Shown piece after piece: positions 43,756-51,706 of a stretch of DNA of 64,000 bases (position 1 is its first letter; every line of letters starts with the position of its first letter). Under the pieces are notes generated by a model, which did no database searches, was not told the origin of the DNA, and was given only the letters and a program-made list of their open reading frames with translations. The DNA is from Bacteroidetes bacterium GWF2_43_63 (GTDB lineage: Bacteria > Bacteroidota > Bacteroidia > Bacteroidales > DTU049), in NCBI GenBank assembly GCA_001769275.1, contig MEOQ01000040.1, positions 124,001 through 188,000 of the forward strand, written 5' to 3'. Made by a program: the position numbers and the translations under genes.

Positions 43756-44574
43756 TCAGTGCTTGCCGTGTTTATGAAAGACATAATGCGAATGATAGTG
43801 TTTATGCACTTCTTCGCCATGTTTGTGTATGTGTTCGTGAATAAGATTTGCACTAATCAGAAATTCCTCATCGTTCAGAATTTGCGAAGCTGTTCCGGTT
43901 TTTTTAATTGTGTGATCTTCTGAAAGCACAGCCACACGTGGCTGCAGATGATCGACCAGATCGAGGTGATGGGTTGAAAACACAATGGTTTTTCCGGCAC
44001 GATTTAGTTCGAAAAGCAATTCAATGAAATATGTTTGTGATTTCGGATCGAGTCCGGCAAGTGGTTCGTCCACCAGAATAAGCTCCGGGTTTACGGTCAG
44101 AACAGAGGCAATGGCCACTTTCTTTTTTTCGCCTCCCGAAAGTGAGAGAACCGATCGGTCTTTCAGATTTTCGATTTCCAGCGTTTTTAGTAATTCCAGG
44201 GCACGAGTTTCAGCTTCATCCTGCGAAATATTTAGCTGGAGCGGGGCAAAGAGCAGTTCTTCGAAAACAGTGCTGCAAAACAGTTGCACATCCGGGTTTT
44301 GAAACACAAACGCTGTCTTCTGTCTAAACTGTGCATTGAAATATTGGTCCTTCAGCGATTTTTCGGTCACTTGTTTTTCATGAAACAAAACCTCCCCCTG
44401 ATCTGGAAAAACCAACCCGTTCATGATACTCAGCAGTGTGGACTTTCCGCTGCCATTTTGCCCCATTATGCAAAGCATTTCGCCTTTTATTACATCAAGG
44501 CTGATCTGCTGCAGTGCCGGTATTTTCCCAAAATAGGAATAGGAAATATTTTTTAGTTCAAGTATTTTTTCCAT
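43756..44574 (-). CDS. nikO: Nickel/cobalt ECF transporter ATPase NikO/CbiO
   Basis: A 272-residue ABC ATPase that powers the nickel importer. Walker A MGQNGSGKSTLLSIM (about 37), Q-loop FVFQNPDVQLF, signature LSLSGGEKKKVAIAS (about 138) and Walker B LILVDEPLAGLD (about 160). The ATG at 44574 gives MEKILELKNISYSYFG; the frame upstream of it has no family sequence. The last 30 residues hold about ten His (HEHIHKHGEEVHKHYHSHYVFHKHGKH), a probable nickel-binding tail. It is the last gene of nikR-OMP-nikM-nikN-nikQ-nikO, 4 bp after nikQ. Confidence 0.88.
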   Translation of the reverse strand: MEKILELKNISYSYFGKIPALQQISLDVIKGEMLCIMGQNGSGKSTLLSIMNGLVFPDQGEVLFHEKQVTEKSLKDQYFNAQFRQKTAFVFQNPDVQLFCSTVFEELLFAPLQLNISQDEAETRALELLKTLEIENLKDRSVLSLSGGEKKKVAIASVLTVNPELILVDEPLAGLDPKSQTYFIELLFELNRAGKTIVFSTHHLDLVDHLQPRVAVLSEDHTIKKTGTASQILNDEEFLISANLIHEHIHKHGEEVHKHYHSHYVFHKHGKH

Positions 44575-44578
44575 AAGA

Positions 44579-45505
44579 TCAGACAAAGATAATGACAAGT
44601 CCGGAGCCAACACAAACCAGCAGAACAACTCCATCGGCTATTCGGAACTTTTTCTGGCGAAGCAGCTTGACTTCCCAGGTGTATCCACGCGAAATCATTG
44701 CTGCATATGTTTGTTCATATTGTCGCTGTGAACGTCTAAAAATAAAAAAAACACGACCAGAAATGATGCTGCGGATGCTGGCCGATTTCACATTTCCTGC
44801 CAGCCGTGATCTGAGCGCGAGATAGGTTTCTTCAATGGTTTTTGAGAGAATGAAAATGAATTTATACGCCAGCGTCATTATCATCAGAAAGGTGTCAGGA
44901 ATAAAAAACACTTTCATCCCTTTGGTGATTTGCGAAAACGAAGAGCTGTACACATACAGCATTGCCAGTGAAATAGAATTGAAAACGCGTAGAAAAAGAC
45001 GACTTACAACATACACTCCTTCTTCGGTGATTCCTATGCTTGCTGGGATTTTGTAAATCCACCAATGAAATTCTCTTTGAAAATGAAGCAAAGGAAGAAC
45101 AATTTTCCCGGGTGTGATCACATTCAGTAGAGCTGGAAGAAAGATCAGCAGCCCGAAGACACAGGCCAGTACGAGGATTTTTCTATATACGAAACGGTAT
45201 GATATTCCGGAAATTAAATAGAACGAAGCAATCAGTCCGGTGGCTATAAGCTGTGACTCAATGCTGTGTGCAAGACTTATCGCTACAATGAAAAATATAA
45301 AAGAAAAGAATTTCACCAGTGGATTGATGCGATACAGCAATTTGTCCCGGGCTCCCGTTTCCGAATGAATATACATTGTTTTTACTGTGCCTGCAACAGC
45401 TTTCAACGTTTTATCGAGAAAAGGCATACGTTGTTTGCGACCGGTTCCGGACACGCTTTCGCTTGTGTTCTCTTCTGTCAGAAATGCGGGAACGTGTATA
45501 CTCAT
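44579..45505 (-). CDS. nikQ: Nickel/cobalt ECF transporter T component NikQ/CbiQ
   Basis: A 308-residue membrane protein with about six helices between 85 and 300 and the coupling motif region ALRSRLAGNVKSASIRS ... RSQRQYEQTYAAMISRGYTWE, where the A-x-x-x-R-G signatures contact the ATPase. The N-terminal 60 residues before the first helix are unusually long for CbiQ. Its ATG overlaps the stop of nikN (ATGA), indicating coupled translation. It joins NikM/NikN to NikO in the inner membrane. Confidence 0.85.
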   Translation of the reverse strand: MSIHVPAFLTEENTSESVSGTGRKQRMPFLDKTLKAVAGTVKTMYIHSETGARDKLLYRINPLVKFFSFIFFIVAISLAHSIESQLIATGLIASFYLISGISYRFVYRKILVLACVFGLLIFLPALLNVITPGKIVLPLLHFQREFHWWIYKIPASIGITEEGVYVVSRLFLRVFNSISLAMLYVYSSSFSQITKGMKVFFIPDTFLMIMTLAYKFIFILSKTIEETYLALRSRLAGNVKSASIRSIISGRVFFIFRRSQRQYEQTYAAMISRGYTWEVKLLRQKKFRIADGVVLLVCVGSGLVIIFV

Positions 45506-45831
45506 TTTCGTATGATAAGTTTCGAAAGCAACCACGTTACACCAAGTGTCAATGCGGCTCCTATCAATCCTGAAAGGATGTAGTAACCCGATTGATGTCC
45601 CACCGACGGATCTTCGGCATTCATTGAATAATCGGCCATGGGTGCCTGATAGGTATCGGAATATTTTTGCAAGCCCTCGGGTACATATCCAACGAGTCCT
45701 TCAACCGTTCCGGCCGACCATTCGCCCCATGCATCACCTGCATCAAATGCCATGGGCAGAAAAATCCCGATTGGTGTCAAAACAATAAGAATTAATAAAA
45801 AAAACAAAATGCGTTTTTGTAATTTATTCAT
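45502..45831 (-). CDS. nikN: PDGLE-type NikN/CbiN-like component
   Basis: A 109-residue protein with one N-terminal and one C-terminal transmembrane helix (about 8-28 and 84-104) and the signature VGYVPEGLQKYS, the PDGLE domain, between them. In nickel ECF importers this replaces CbiN and assists the metal-binding NikM. The ATG at 45831 overlaps the nikM end by 8 bp and was preferred because the extra upstream residues are non-hydrophobic and unlike the family. Confidence 0.85.
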   Translation of the reverse strand: MNKLQKRILFFLLILIVLTPIGIFLPMAFDAGDAWGEWSAGTVEGLVGYVPEGLQKYSDTYQAPMADYSMNAEDPSVGHQSGYYILSGLIGAALTLGVTWLLSKLIIRK

Positions 45832-46516
45832 GTCGTCCTCCTTTCTGCATGGCATAAATGTTTTCACGGTCGTGATTGAAAAAATACCGTACAATAAATG
45901 CTGTTACCAGTCCTTCTGCAACGCCGAATAATACAAGGTGTTCGATGGCCATGGCCGGAATTGCCACAGATAAATCATAAGGACAATAGAGTGCCTTTCC
46001 GTCAGCAGTCGTTGCAATTAGAGGCTGGATGCCGAATTCAACCGCAGTTAGCACTGCTGTCAGAACCAGACTGATATATCCGGCCATAAAAGCGGCGAAA
46101 AATACGCGTCCTGATTTTTCAGATTTCATGCGGACAAGTTTGAAAATCCAATAGGCTACAAAGGGCATAAAAACAGCCATATTGAAACAATTGGCTCCAA
46201 TAGCGGTAATACCGCCATCGCCGAAAATGAGTGCCTGAATGACAAGAGCAACCGAAACAGCCATCACTGTGGCCCAGGGGCCGAGCAAAATGGCAATCAT
46301 TGCCGCTCCTACGGCATGGCCTGTCGTTCCTCCGGGTATTGGCAGATTGAACATCATGATGATAAATGAAAATGCAGCCGCCATTCCTAGATAAGGAATG
46401 TTTTTCGCTGAAACTTCTTTTTTCACTTTGAATACTGCTACTGCAGCTGCAGCTACAAACGCGCCCATGAGCGGAATGTAGGTTTCGGGTCCGAGATATC
46501 CGTCGGGAATATGCAT
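45824..46516 (-). CDS. nikM: Nickel/cobalt ECF transporter S component NikM/CbiM
   Basis: A 230-residue membrane protein with six or seven helices that binds the metal. The start at 46516 is well supported: in this family the mature N terminus MHIPDGYLGP itself chelates the metal through its amino group and His2. Further family sequence is GGTTGHAVGAAMIAILLGPWA (about 80-100) and FGDGGITAIGANCFNMA (about 112-130). The longer frame adds 40 residues that would destroy the metal site. It follows the outer-membrane protein gene by 4 bp. Confidence 0.92.
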   Translation of the reverse strand: MHIPDGYLGPETYIPLMGAFVAAAAVAVFKVKKEVSAKNIPYLGMAAAFSFIIMMFNLPIPGGTTGHAVGAAMIAILLGPWATVMAVSVALVIQALIFGDGGITAIGANCFNMAVFMPFVAYWIFKLVRMKSEKSGRVFFAAFMAGYISLVLTAVLTAVEFGIQPLIATTADGKALYCPYDLSVAIPAMAIEHLVLFGVAEGLVTAFIVRYFFNHDRENIYAMQKGGRHE

Positions 46517-46520
46517 GTTT

Positions 46521-47285
46521 TTAAAATCTAAGGGTGAGTCCAACAATAAATGAGTGATCGCATTCAACTTCTGTAAGGCCGCACTTGTAGCCAAATGCCA
46601 GCTCGTTATCGTCGCTGAGAAAGTAATATAACCCAACTAGTCCAAATGCACTTGGGGTGTCAGACTGAACGTCCGGATTTTTTTCGGCACCGCCGTTAAA
46701 AGCAAAATGCAGTATTTCAGTTGCTGCAAAATCAAATCCAGCCGATGCATGCCATATATCCTTGGCATCGCCGTGCAGATTTTCGTTTCTGATATATCCC
46801 GCATTGGTGTTGATTGCAAGCTTTCCAAAGGTCATGGTTGAAATCAGAAATCCGGAGTAACCTAATTTGCCGTTTCCAAGGCCCAGTGCGCTGTTGCCGG
46901 TTGGCAGCGAAAACCCGGGCTTAATGGCAAGCGCCCATTTGTCGTGTTCCAAAAAACGCCATTTGACTTCTACGCCAACATCCGAAAATCCGGAAATTCT
47001 TGAAATGGAAGAGTCCTCGAATTCATTGATGAAAACAAACGGATAACCAATCACGACATCAATCCGCTCCACAACACCGAATGTGTACACCGGTGCCAGC
47101 TCTACCGTGTTATTGGTACAGCGGTGCGTATTGTCGAAATCATTACCGTATGAAAATTCCAGCTGATGATTGCATGAGCCTTGTGTGCCAGCATCGTCGG
47201 TTATAAAAGGCATTTGTGCAATACTGATGTTTGTCGTCAGTATTATTAATGACACCAAAGTTAAAAAACGTGTTACCATAGGCAT
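46521..47285 (-). CDS. Outer-membrane beta-barrel protein of the nickel operon
   Basis: A 254-residue exported protein (signal peptide MPMVTRFLTLVSLIILTTNISIAQ; ATGs at 47285 and 47279 are both possible) made of alternating amphipathic strands and ending in the outer-membrane signature FIVGLTLRF. It resembles the 'phenol/meta-pathway' transporter-like barrel family (phrases such as ELAPVYTFGVVERIDVVIGYPFVF, FSDVGVEVKWRF). Lying between nikR and nikM in a tight operon, it is a good candidate for a nickel-complex entry channel in the outer membrane, an inference from context. Confidence 0.7.
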   Translation of the reverse strand: MPMVTRFLTLVSLIILTTNISIAQMPFITDDAGTQGSCNHQLEFSYGNDFDNTHRCTNNTVELAPVYTFGVVERIDVVIGYPFVFINEFEDSSISRISGFSDVGVEVKWRFLEHDKWALAIKPGFSLPTGNSALGLGNGKLGYSGFLISTMTFGKLAINTNAGYIRNENLHGDAKDIWHASAGFDFAATEILHFAFNGGAEKNPDVQSDTPSAFGLVGLYYFLSDDNELAFGYKCGLTEVECDHSFIVGLTLRF

Positions 47286-47292
47286 AAAAAAA

Positions 47293-47694
47293 TTACTCAG
47301 TTGTTGTAATTACAAGTTTTCCGTGTTTCACGCCTTTGATGGCGATGAGTTGGTCGGCGAGGGCCTTCAGCTTTCCTGATTTGCCCATCACAGCAATAGT
47401 TTCAAGGCAATTGTGATGATCGATATGCACGTGCATCACAGATAAAATAATGTCGTGAAAATCGTGCTGAATGGAAGTTGATTTGTTTTGCAGTTCGCGT
47501 TTGTGATGGTCGTACACCAGAATGATGCTGCCGGCCACGGTTTTGTTACCATCCACTTTCTCTTCGATCAGATAATTGGAAATCAGATAGCGAATGGCTT
47601 GCGAACGATTCGGAAATTTGCGCTGGTCAACAAAATGATCCAGCTCCGTAAGGATCTGTTCATCGAGTGATACGCCGAATCGTTTTACTTTCAT
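47293..47694 (-). CDS. nikR: Nickel-responsive regulator NikR
   Basis: A 133-residue ribbon-helix-helix repressor. Residues 1-45 (MKVKRFGVSLDEQILTELDHFVDQRKFPNRSQAIRYLI) bind DNA; the C-terminal ACT-like domain has the nickel ligands His in IILSVMHVHIDHHNCLE (His near 88 and 90, Cys near 95) and an earlier His. It senses excess nickel and shuts off uptake. It heads the operon 7 bp before the outer-membrane barrel gene, so autoregulation is expected, although I did not find a clear dyad operator. Confidence 0.92.
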   Translation of the reverse strand: MKVKRFGVSLDEQILTELDHFVDQRKFPNRSQAIRYLISNYLIEEKVDGNKTVAGSIILVYDHHKRELQNKSTSIQHDFHDIILSVMHVHIDHHNCLETIAVMGKSGKLKALADQLIAIKGVKHGKLVITTTE

Positions 47695-47721
47695 GTGTTA
47701 CCTTTTTTTGAAAAGATGGCA

Positions 47722-47729
47722 CAAAAATA
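47722..47729 (-). promoter_or_regulatory. Promoter -7 box of the nikR operon
   Basis: TATTTTTG on the minus strand, 27 bases before the nikR start. No confident NikR dyad was recognised around it. Confidence 0.45.
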
Positions 47730-48121
47730 TAAAATATTTTGAATTTGGGACAAGAAATGAAAATATTACAGTCACTTTGAAACAATTGACATGCTAATTT
47801 CAAGAAATTTAGTCTGATAATCCGGCTTTGGCGATGATAAAACGATGCTTTGTGCTCTATGCCCTTAGCGTCTTGCTTCTTCAACGCACTCAGGTCACTT
47901 CACGTAAAACAGCTTGTCACGTTTCACGTGATGACTCAGTCGCGACGCAGAGAGGTTGAAGAAGGAGCTGCATCACGCAGAGTTGTTTCACGCAGAGGGC
48001 GCAGAGAAGAAAATAAAATCAGTACGGGTGTGGAGTGTGAGGCTAAAACTTCAAAATTCCTCAATCAAAATTCACTTCAAAAATCAAAAATCTCAAATCT
48101 GATTTCTTATATCCCAAAGCA
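47730..48121. other. Intergenic decayed sequence
   Basis: Gene-free stretch between nikR and the hypB end. It contains CACGTAAAAC/GTTTCACGTG inverted fragments (about 47898-47930) and 'CACGCAGAG' phrases (47946-48005) of the kind often found around scattered four-helix-bundle or GxxExxY genes in Bacteroidota. No readable ORF. Confidence 0.5.
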
Positions 48122-49027
48122 TCATGCCTTCTTGAGCCATTCAAACCAGCCATCCATGCCTTCGCCGGATTTTGCTGAGACTTCGAAAAATTGCAGGTGG
48201 TGATTGATCTTCAGTGCATTTTCCTTCACTTTTTCCACGCTGAAATCAACGTAGGGCCGCAGATCGGTTTTATTGATGATACAGATATTGGAAGTGCTGA
48301 ACATGTTGGGATATTTCAGCGGTTTGTCGTCGCCTTCAGTTACGGAAATGATGACCACGCGCGCTTTTTCGCCCAGATCGAACAATGACGGACAAACCAG
48401 GTTGCCAACATTTTCGATGATCAGCATGGCATTGTCGGCCACGTTGAGTTGTTTCACGGCTTTGTTGATCATGTCGGCATCGAGGTGGCATCCGTTGCCG
48501 GTATTGATCTGAATCACCGGAGCTCCGGTAGCATTGATGCGGTCGGCATCATTCATGGTCTGCTGATCGCCTTCGATGACATAAAATGTCAGGTCGTTTT
48601 TTAGCGCCGAAATGGTTTTTTCAAGCAGTGTTGTTTTGCCGGAACCGGGCGAGCTTACGAGATTTAGCGCCGTAATATTTTTTGCTTCAAAATAGCCGCG
48701 GTTGCGCTCGGCGAGCGACTGGTTCTTGTCGAGAATATTGTGAGCCAGCACGAATTCTTTTCCGTGTGGATGAGCATGATCGTGTTCGTGATCGCCGTGT
48801 TCATGGCTGTGGTCGTGACTGTGCGAATGACCTTCGTGTGTGTGTTCGTGCAGGTACGAGTGTTTATGCTCGTGTGCGTGGTGGTCATGCTCGTGTGCAT
48901 GGTCATGTTCATGATCGTACTCATGCTCGTGCGTGTGCACATGCGGGTGTTCGTGCGAATGCGTTTCGCCGGGTTTTTGGAAGGTCACTTTCTGGTTCGG
49001 GTCGCTGCAGCCACATGTATCACACAT
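48122..49027 (-). CDS. hypB: Hydrogenase nickel-incorporation GTPase HypB
   Basis: A 301-residue nickel chaperone GTPase. The start at 49027 gives MCDTCGCSDPN, the N-terminal CxxCGC nickel site. Residues about 18-90 hold around 30 His in 'HEHDH'-type repeats, a nickel-storage stretch. The G domain has P-loop VSSPGSGKTTLLEK (about 118), the metal-binding NTGNGCHLDADM (about 188), NVGNLVCPSLFDLGE and the NKTDLRPY base motif (about 255). It inserts nickel into HoxH with HypA. The DNA of the His tract is strongly repetitive and produces long spurious frames on the other strand. Confidence 0.95.
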   Translation of the reverse strand: MCDTCGCSDPNQKVTFQKPGETHSHEHPHVHTHEHEYDHEHDHAHEHDHHAHEHKHSYLHEHTHEGHSHSHDHSHEHGDHEHDHAHPHGKEFVLAHNILDKNQSLAERNRGYFEAKNITALNLVSSPGSGKTTLLEKTISALKNDLTFYVIEGDQQTMNDADRINATGAPVIQINTGNGCHLDADMINKAVKQLNVADNAMLIIENVGNLVCPSLFDLGEKARVVIISVTEGDDKPLKYPNMFSTSNICIINKTDLRPYVDFSVEKVKENALKINHHLQFFEVSAKSGEGMDGWFEWLKKA

Positions 49028-49050
49028 ATCGTTTCGTTTTAATTCGGGTA

Positions 49051-49058
49051 CAAAAATA
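49051..49058 (-). promoter_or_regulatory. Promoter -7 box of hypB
   Basis: TATTTTTG on the minus strand, 23 bases before the ATG at 49027. Confidence 0.45.
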
Positions 49059-49077
49059 CAAAAAACTGAGGGAAGAC

Positions 49078-49128
49078 AAAAGATAAAAGGACAAAGACAA
49101 AAGTTGGATACAAAGACAAAAGATAAAA
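49078..49128. repeat. Purine-rich low-complexity tract, left side
   Basis: Repeats of AAAGACAAAAGATAAAAGG type. A tract of the opposite orientation (CTTTTGCCTTTTATCTTTTG) lies at 49635-49672, so the two flank the four-helix-bundle gene as imperfect inverted repeats. Confidence 0.6.
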
Positions 49129-49159
49129 ACACTTAAGAGACAAGTCTCTTAAGTGTTTT
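49126..49159 (-). terminator. Long hairpin terminator after the four-helix-bundle gene
   Basis: A perfect 16-bp stem (49126-49141 with 49144-49159; core CACTTAAGAGAC / GTCTCTTAAGTG), followed on the minus strand by TTTTTATCTTTT. The helix is unusually long with a tiny loop. Confidence 0.7.
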
Positions 49160-49227
49160 AAGGTTATAAGTATAAAAACTCACATTTAAAGAGATAAGTG
49201 CACTTATATAATCTGAGAACAAAGTAG

Positions 49228-49575
49228 TTATTTGCGGGTTTTTTGAACGATGCTACCCAGAATAAGTTTTAATTCGAGTGATTCCTGTATAAGTTGTTTT
49301 ATTTCGTTAGTTTTCAAATCAGTTTCAGAAACAGCAATAATCAATCTGAGCCAATAGTTTGATTCACGCATCTCGCGCAGAGAAATTCTTGTTTTGTTAT
49401 TAAAATCAGCTTTTGAAGAGCCTGCCTGAGCTTCTTCATAATTTGCTCCACTTGAAGTTGCGCTTTTAACAAGTTGACCACACATTACTTTGTATTCAAT
49501 TGTCTGTGGTAAAGTTCTGACAAGTTTTATCGTTCGAACTGCAAATTCGAAAAGTCTTTTTTCTAAATCATTCAT
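49228..49575 (-). CDS. Four-helix-bundle protein (S23/IVS family)
   Basis: A 115-residue helical protein: MNDLEKRLFEFAVRTIKLVRTLPQTIEYKVMCGQLVKSATSSGANYEEAQAGSSKADFNNKTRISLREMRESNYWLRLI. This is the 23S rRNA intervening-sequence (S23) family, a scattered gene of unknown role in Bacteroidota. It splits hypB from hypA and is bracketed by inverted low-complexity tracts and its own hairpin, which suggests insertion. Confidence 0.88.
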   Translation of the reverse strand: MNDLEKRLFEFAVRTIKLVRTLPQTIEYKVMCGQLVKSATSSGANYEEAQAGSSKADFNNKTRISLREMRESNYWLRLIIAVSETDLKTNEIKQLIQESLELKLILGSIVQKTRK

Positions 49576-49634
49576 GTTATTTAGGTTTAACTGTGTACTG
49601 ATTCAGCTTTTTATCTTTGAACCTTCGCCCTTTT

Positions 49635-49672
49635 TTATCTTTTGCCTTTTATCTTTTGTCTTTTATCTTTTC
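49635..49672. repeat. Pyrimidine-rich low-complexity tract, right side
   Basis: CTTTTGCCTTTTATCTTTTG and further CTTTTATCTTTT copies; inverted counterpart of the tract at 49078-49128. Confidence 0.6.
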
Positions 49673-50012
49673 ACCCAATAACAACGGATCGAATCAACAA
49701 CTCTTTTCCTCCAATTATTTCGGAATCTATGGCCTGGCAATTGGGGCAGGGCGTGTACCAGTCTGAATTGTCGAATTGGGTGTGGCACTGTTTACATTCG
49801 GAGCGGCCGGCAATTTCGATGATTACAACTTCAGCTTTTTCAAGCACAGAGCCCTTGACGGCTTCTTCCATCGCAAATTCAAGACTATCGGTGATGACTC
49901 CGGACAATTGACCTACTTCGAGTTCAATGCGGGAAATGCTTTCTGCCTGATGTTCGCGGGCGAAATCGGTGGCATAATCAACAATACTGGCGGCAATGGA
50001 TAGTTCATGCAT
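49671..50012 (-). CDS. hypA: Hydrogenase nickel-incorporation protein HypA
   Basis: A 113-residue nickel metallochaperone. It begins MHELSIAASIVDYA, where Met1-His2-Glu3 form the nickel site, and has the structural zinc site with two CxxC pairs: SECKQCHTQF (about 74-77) and TPCPNCQAID (about 88-92). It hands nickel to HypB for HoxH. A promoter box lies 8 bases upstream. Confidence 0.94.
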   Translation of the reverse strand: MHELSIAASIVDYATDFAREHQAESISRIELEVGQLSGVITDSLEFAMEEAVKGSVLEKAEVVIIEIAGRSECKQCHTQFDNSDWYTPCPNCQAIDSEIIGGKELLIRSVVIG

Positions 50013-50020
50013 AATGGGTG

Positions 50021-50028
50021 CAAAATTA
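50021..50028 (-). promoter_or_regulatory. Promoter -7 box of hypA
   Basis: TAATTTTG followed by C on the minus strand, 8 bases before the start, so the transcript would be nearly leaderless. Confidence 0.45.
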
Positions 50029-50379
50029 GAGCATTATATTGAATCACAAAAACATCAGGAACCTTAGTTCACAAAGTTCCTCAAAGTTTTCACAAAGTTC
50101 CACAAAGTAATTGGTAAACAAAAGCCGTTTCACAAAACACAACGTAGTTGTGTCCATCAATTACAGCATATTGAATTCTGAAAGCGAGATTTCAGATTCA
50201 CATTGCTGTAATTGATAACGGCTTTTGCCTTAGAAAATCCACTTCGTGATACTTAGTGTGTACGTCGGGTAACTTTGTGCTACTGAAGATTAAATGCAAA
50301 AACTTTGTGCAATTGAAGATTGCACAGAATGCAGAAATATGAAATATTTACGGGCATTTTATCATTTTCCGGATATCAC
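50029..50379. other. Intergenic region between hypA and the histidine kinase
   Basis: Gene-free. 50050-50110 carries ACAAAGTTCC repeats of low complexity; 50119-50227 is a highly structured palindromic element (see separate entry); 50228-50379 has two GCAAAAACTTTGTGC/AACTTTGTGC-like phrases and then the kinase promoter. Confidence 0.6.
50119..50227. repeat. 109-bp structured palindromic element
   Basis: CAAAAGCCGTT (50119-50129) pairs with AACGGCTTTTG (50217-50227); ATCAATTACAGCA (50156-50168) pairs with TGCTGTAATTGAT (50204-50216). Between them are a perfect hairpin CACAAC-GTA-GTTGTG (50138-50152) and TCTGAAA/TTTCAGA (50177-50183/50190-50196). The whole folds as a three-way junction. It may be a MITE-like element or a structured RNA. 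Confidence 0.7.
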
Positions 50380-50387
50380 TATCTTTG
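50380..50387 (+). promoter_or_regulatory. Promoter -7 box of the histidine kinase
   Basis: TATCTTTG followed by C, 15 bases before the ATG at 50403. Confidence 0.5.
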
Positions 50388-50402
50388 CGTCAGAAGAATG
50401 CC

Positions 50403-51701
50403 ATGATTTATCAACTTTTCATCATTGCCACTGCACTTGTTTTTATTCTGAATATCATATTCATTTTAAACATGTTGTCGGTTACACGCAGCCGCAGATC
50501 GTGGGTGCTTATTGGCATTGCTATGTTGTTTCTGATTGCCCTGCAGATGATTGAACTGTATGGTCAGTACTTTCAAACAGAAAATTCATTTATTCAGACA
50601 ATTTATTACATTTTGGATTTCCTGGTGGCGATACTTATTGCCGTTGGCGTGCTTCAAATCGGTAAATTACTGAAGAGTTTAAAAAATGCCGAGGTTGAGC
50701 GCAGGGTATCGGATCGCCGCTTTCAGATTTTGTTTGACAATTCAGGCGATGAAATATTTCTGGCCGATTTCGAAGGGAAATTTCTGGAAGTGAACGAAGA
50801 AGCGCTGAAAAAGCTGGGCTATACGCGCGAGGAGTTGATGGAGAAAAACTTCAAGGACATTAAAACCGAGAAGTATGTGTCAAATGTGGATAAGAATATC
50901 GCCATTATTCTCAAAAACGGCCATCATGTCTATGAAACCGAGCATCAATCAAAAGACGGCTCGGTGATTTTTCTCGAAATGAGCGATCGAGTGATCGATT
51001 ATATGGGGCGCAAAGCCATTCTGAGCATGGCCCGCGACATTACCGAGCGCAAAGAAATTGAACGCAAAATCGCCGCCGCCATTATCGAAACCGAAGAACG
51101 AGAGCGCAAGCGCTTTGCTGCAGACCTGCATGATGGGCTGGCTCCGCTGCTTTCGACCATTAAACTATATACCGATTTATTGAAAAAAGGAAATTTCAAT
51201 AAAATCAGCCCGGCCGAAACACTGCAATCGGTGGATGAGCTTATTGATAAAGCCATTGTGTCGGCTCGCGAGATATCGAACAACATCATGCCGAGCATTC
51301 TTCAGGACTTTGGATTGCCAGCTGCCGCCAGGGATTTCTGTAATTATATCAACAACACCAATTCCGTAAAAATTCAGCTCGACACCTCGCAGTATAAACT
51401 CTCCGGAACGCGTATTGAAGAAACTGTTTTGTTTCAGGCCATCAAAGAGCTGGTGAATAATTCGCTCAAACATTCACAGGCGTCAAATATTGAAATATTT
51501 CTCGAAAGTCACGACAATCAGGTGAATCTGTTTTTCAAAGACGATGGTGTTGGATTTGATGTTGACGAAAAGCTGAAACAGCCAACAGGACTTGGCTTGA
51601 ACAACATCATCAATAAGGTGAAAACAATAAACGGCCTGTGTCTGATAAAGAGCGCTCCCGACGAGGGAATGAATGTTCTGATTACGGTAAATGTAAAATA
51701 G
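50403..51701 (+). CDS. PAS-domain sensor histidine kinase (NarX-like, HisKA_3)
   Basis: A 432-residue membrane kinase. Three transmembrane helices (about 2-22, 35-55, 68-90) precede a PAS domain (RRFQILFDNSGDEIFLADFEGKFLEVNEEALKKLGYTREEL, about 108-220). The dimerisation/phosphoacceptor helix is ETEERERKRFAADLHDGLAPLLSTIKLYTD with His in DLHDG (about 240), and the HATPase domain has ELVNNSLKHSQA (N box, about 357) and DDGVGFD / GLGLNNI. It is of the LuxR-partner type, and the next gene is such a regulator. Signal unknown. Confidence 0.88.
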   Translation: MIYQLFIIATALVFILNIIFILNMLSVTRSRRSWVLIGIAMLFLIALQMIELYGQYFQTENSFIQTIYYILDFLVAILIAVGVLQIGKLLKSLKNAEVERRVSDRRFQILFDNSGDEIFLADFEGKFLEVNEEALKKLGYTREELMEKNFKDIKTEKYVSNVDKNIAIILKNGHHVYETEHQSKDGSVIFLEMSDRVIDYMGRKAILSMARDITERKEIERKIAAAIIETEERERKRFAADLHDGLAPLLSTIKLYTDLLKKGNFNKISPAETLQSVDELIDKAIVSAREISNNIMPSILQDFGLPAAARDFCNYINNTNSVKIQLDTSQYKLSGTRIEETVLFQAIKELVNNSLKHSQASNIEIFLESHDNQVNLFFKDDGVGFDVDEKLKQPTGLGLNNIINKVKTINGLCLIKSAPDEGMNVLITVNVK

Positions 51702-51706
51702 CCACC

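Noticed and set aside
48664-49086. Long open frames on both strands across the hypB His-rich region
   Set aside because: They are shadows of the CAT/CAC repeat tract; hypB is clear in its own frame with P-loop and nickel motifs.
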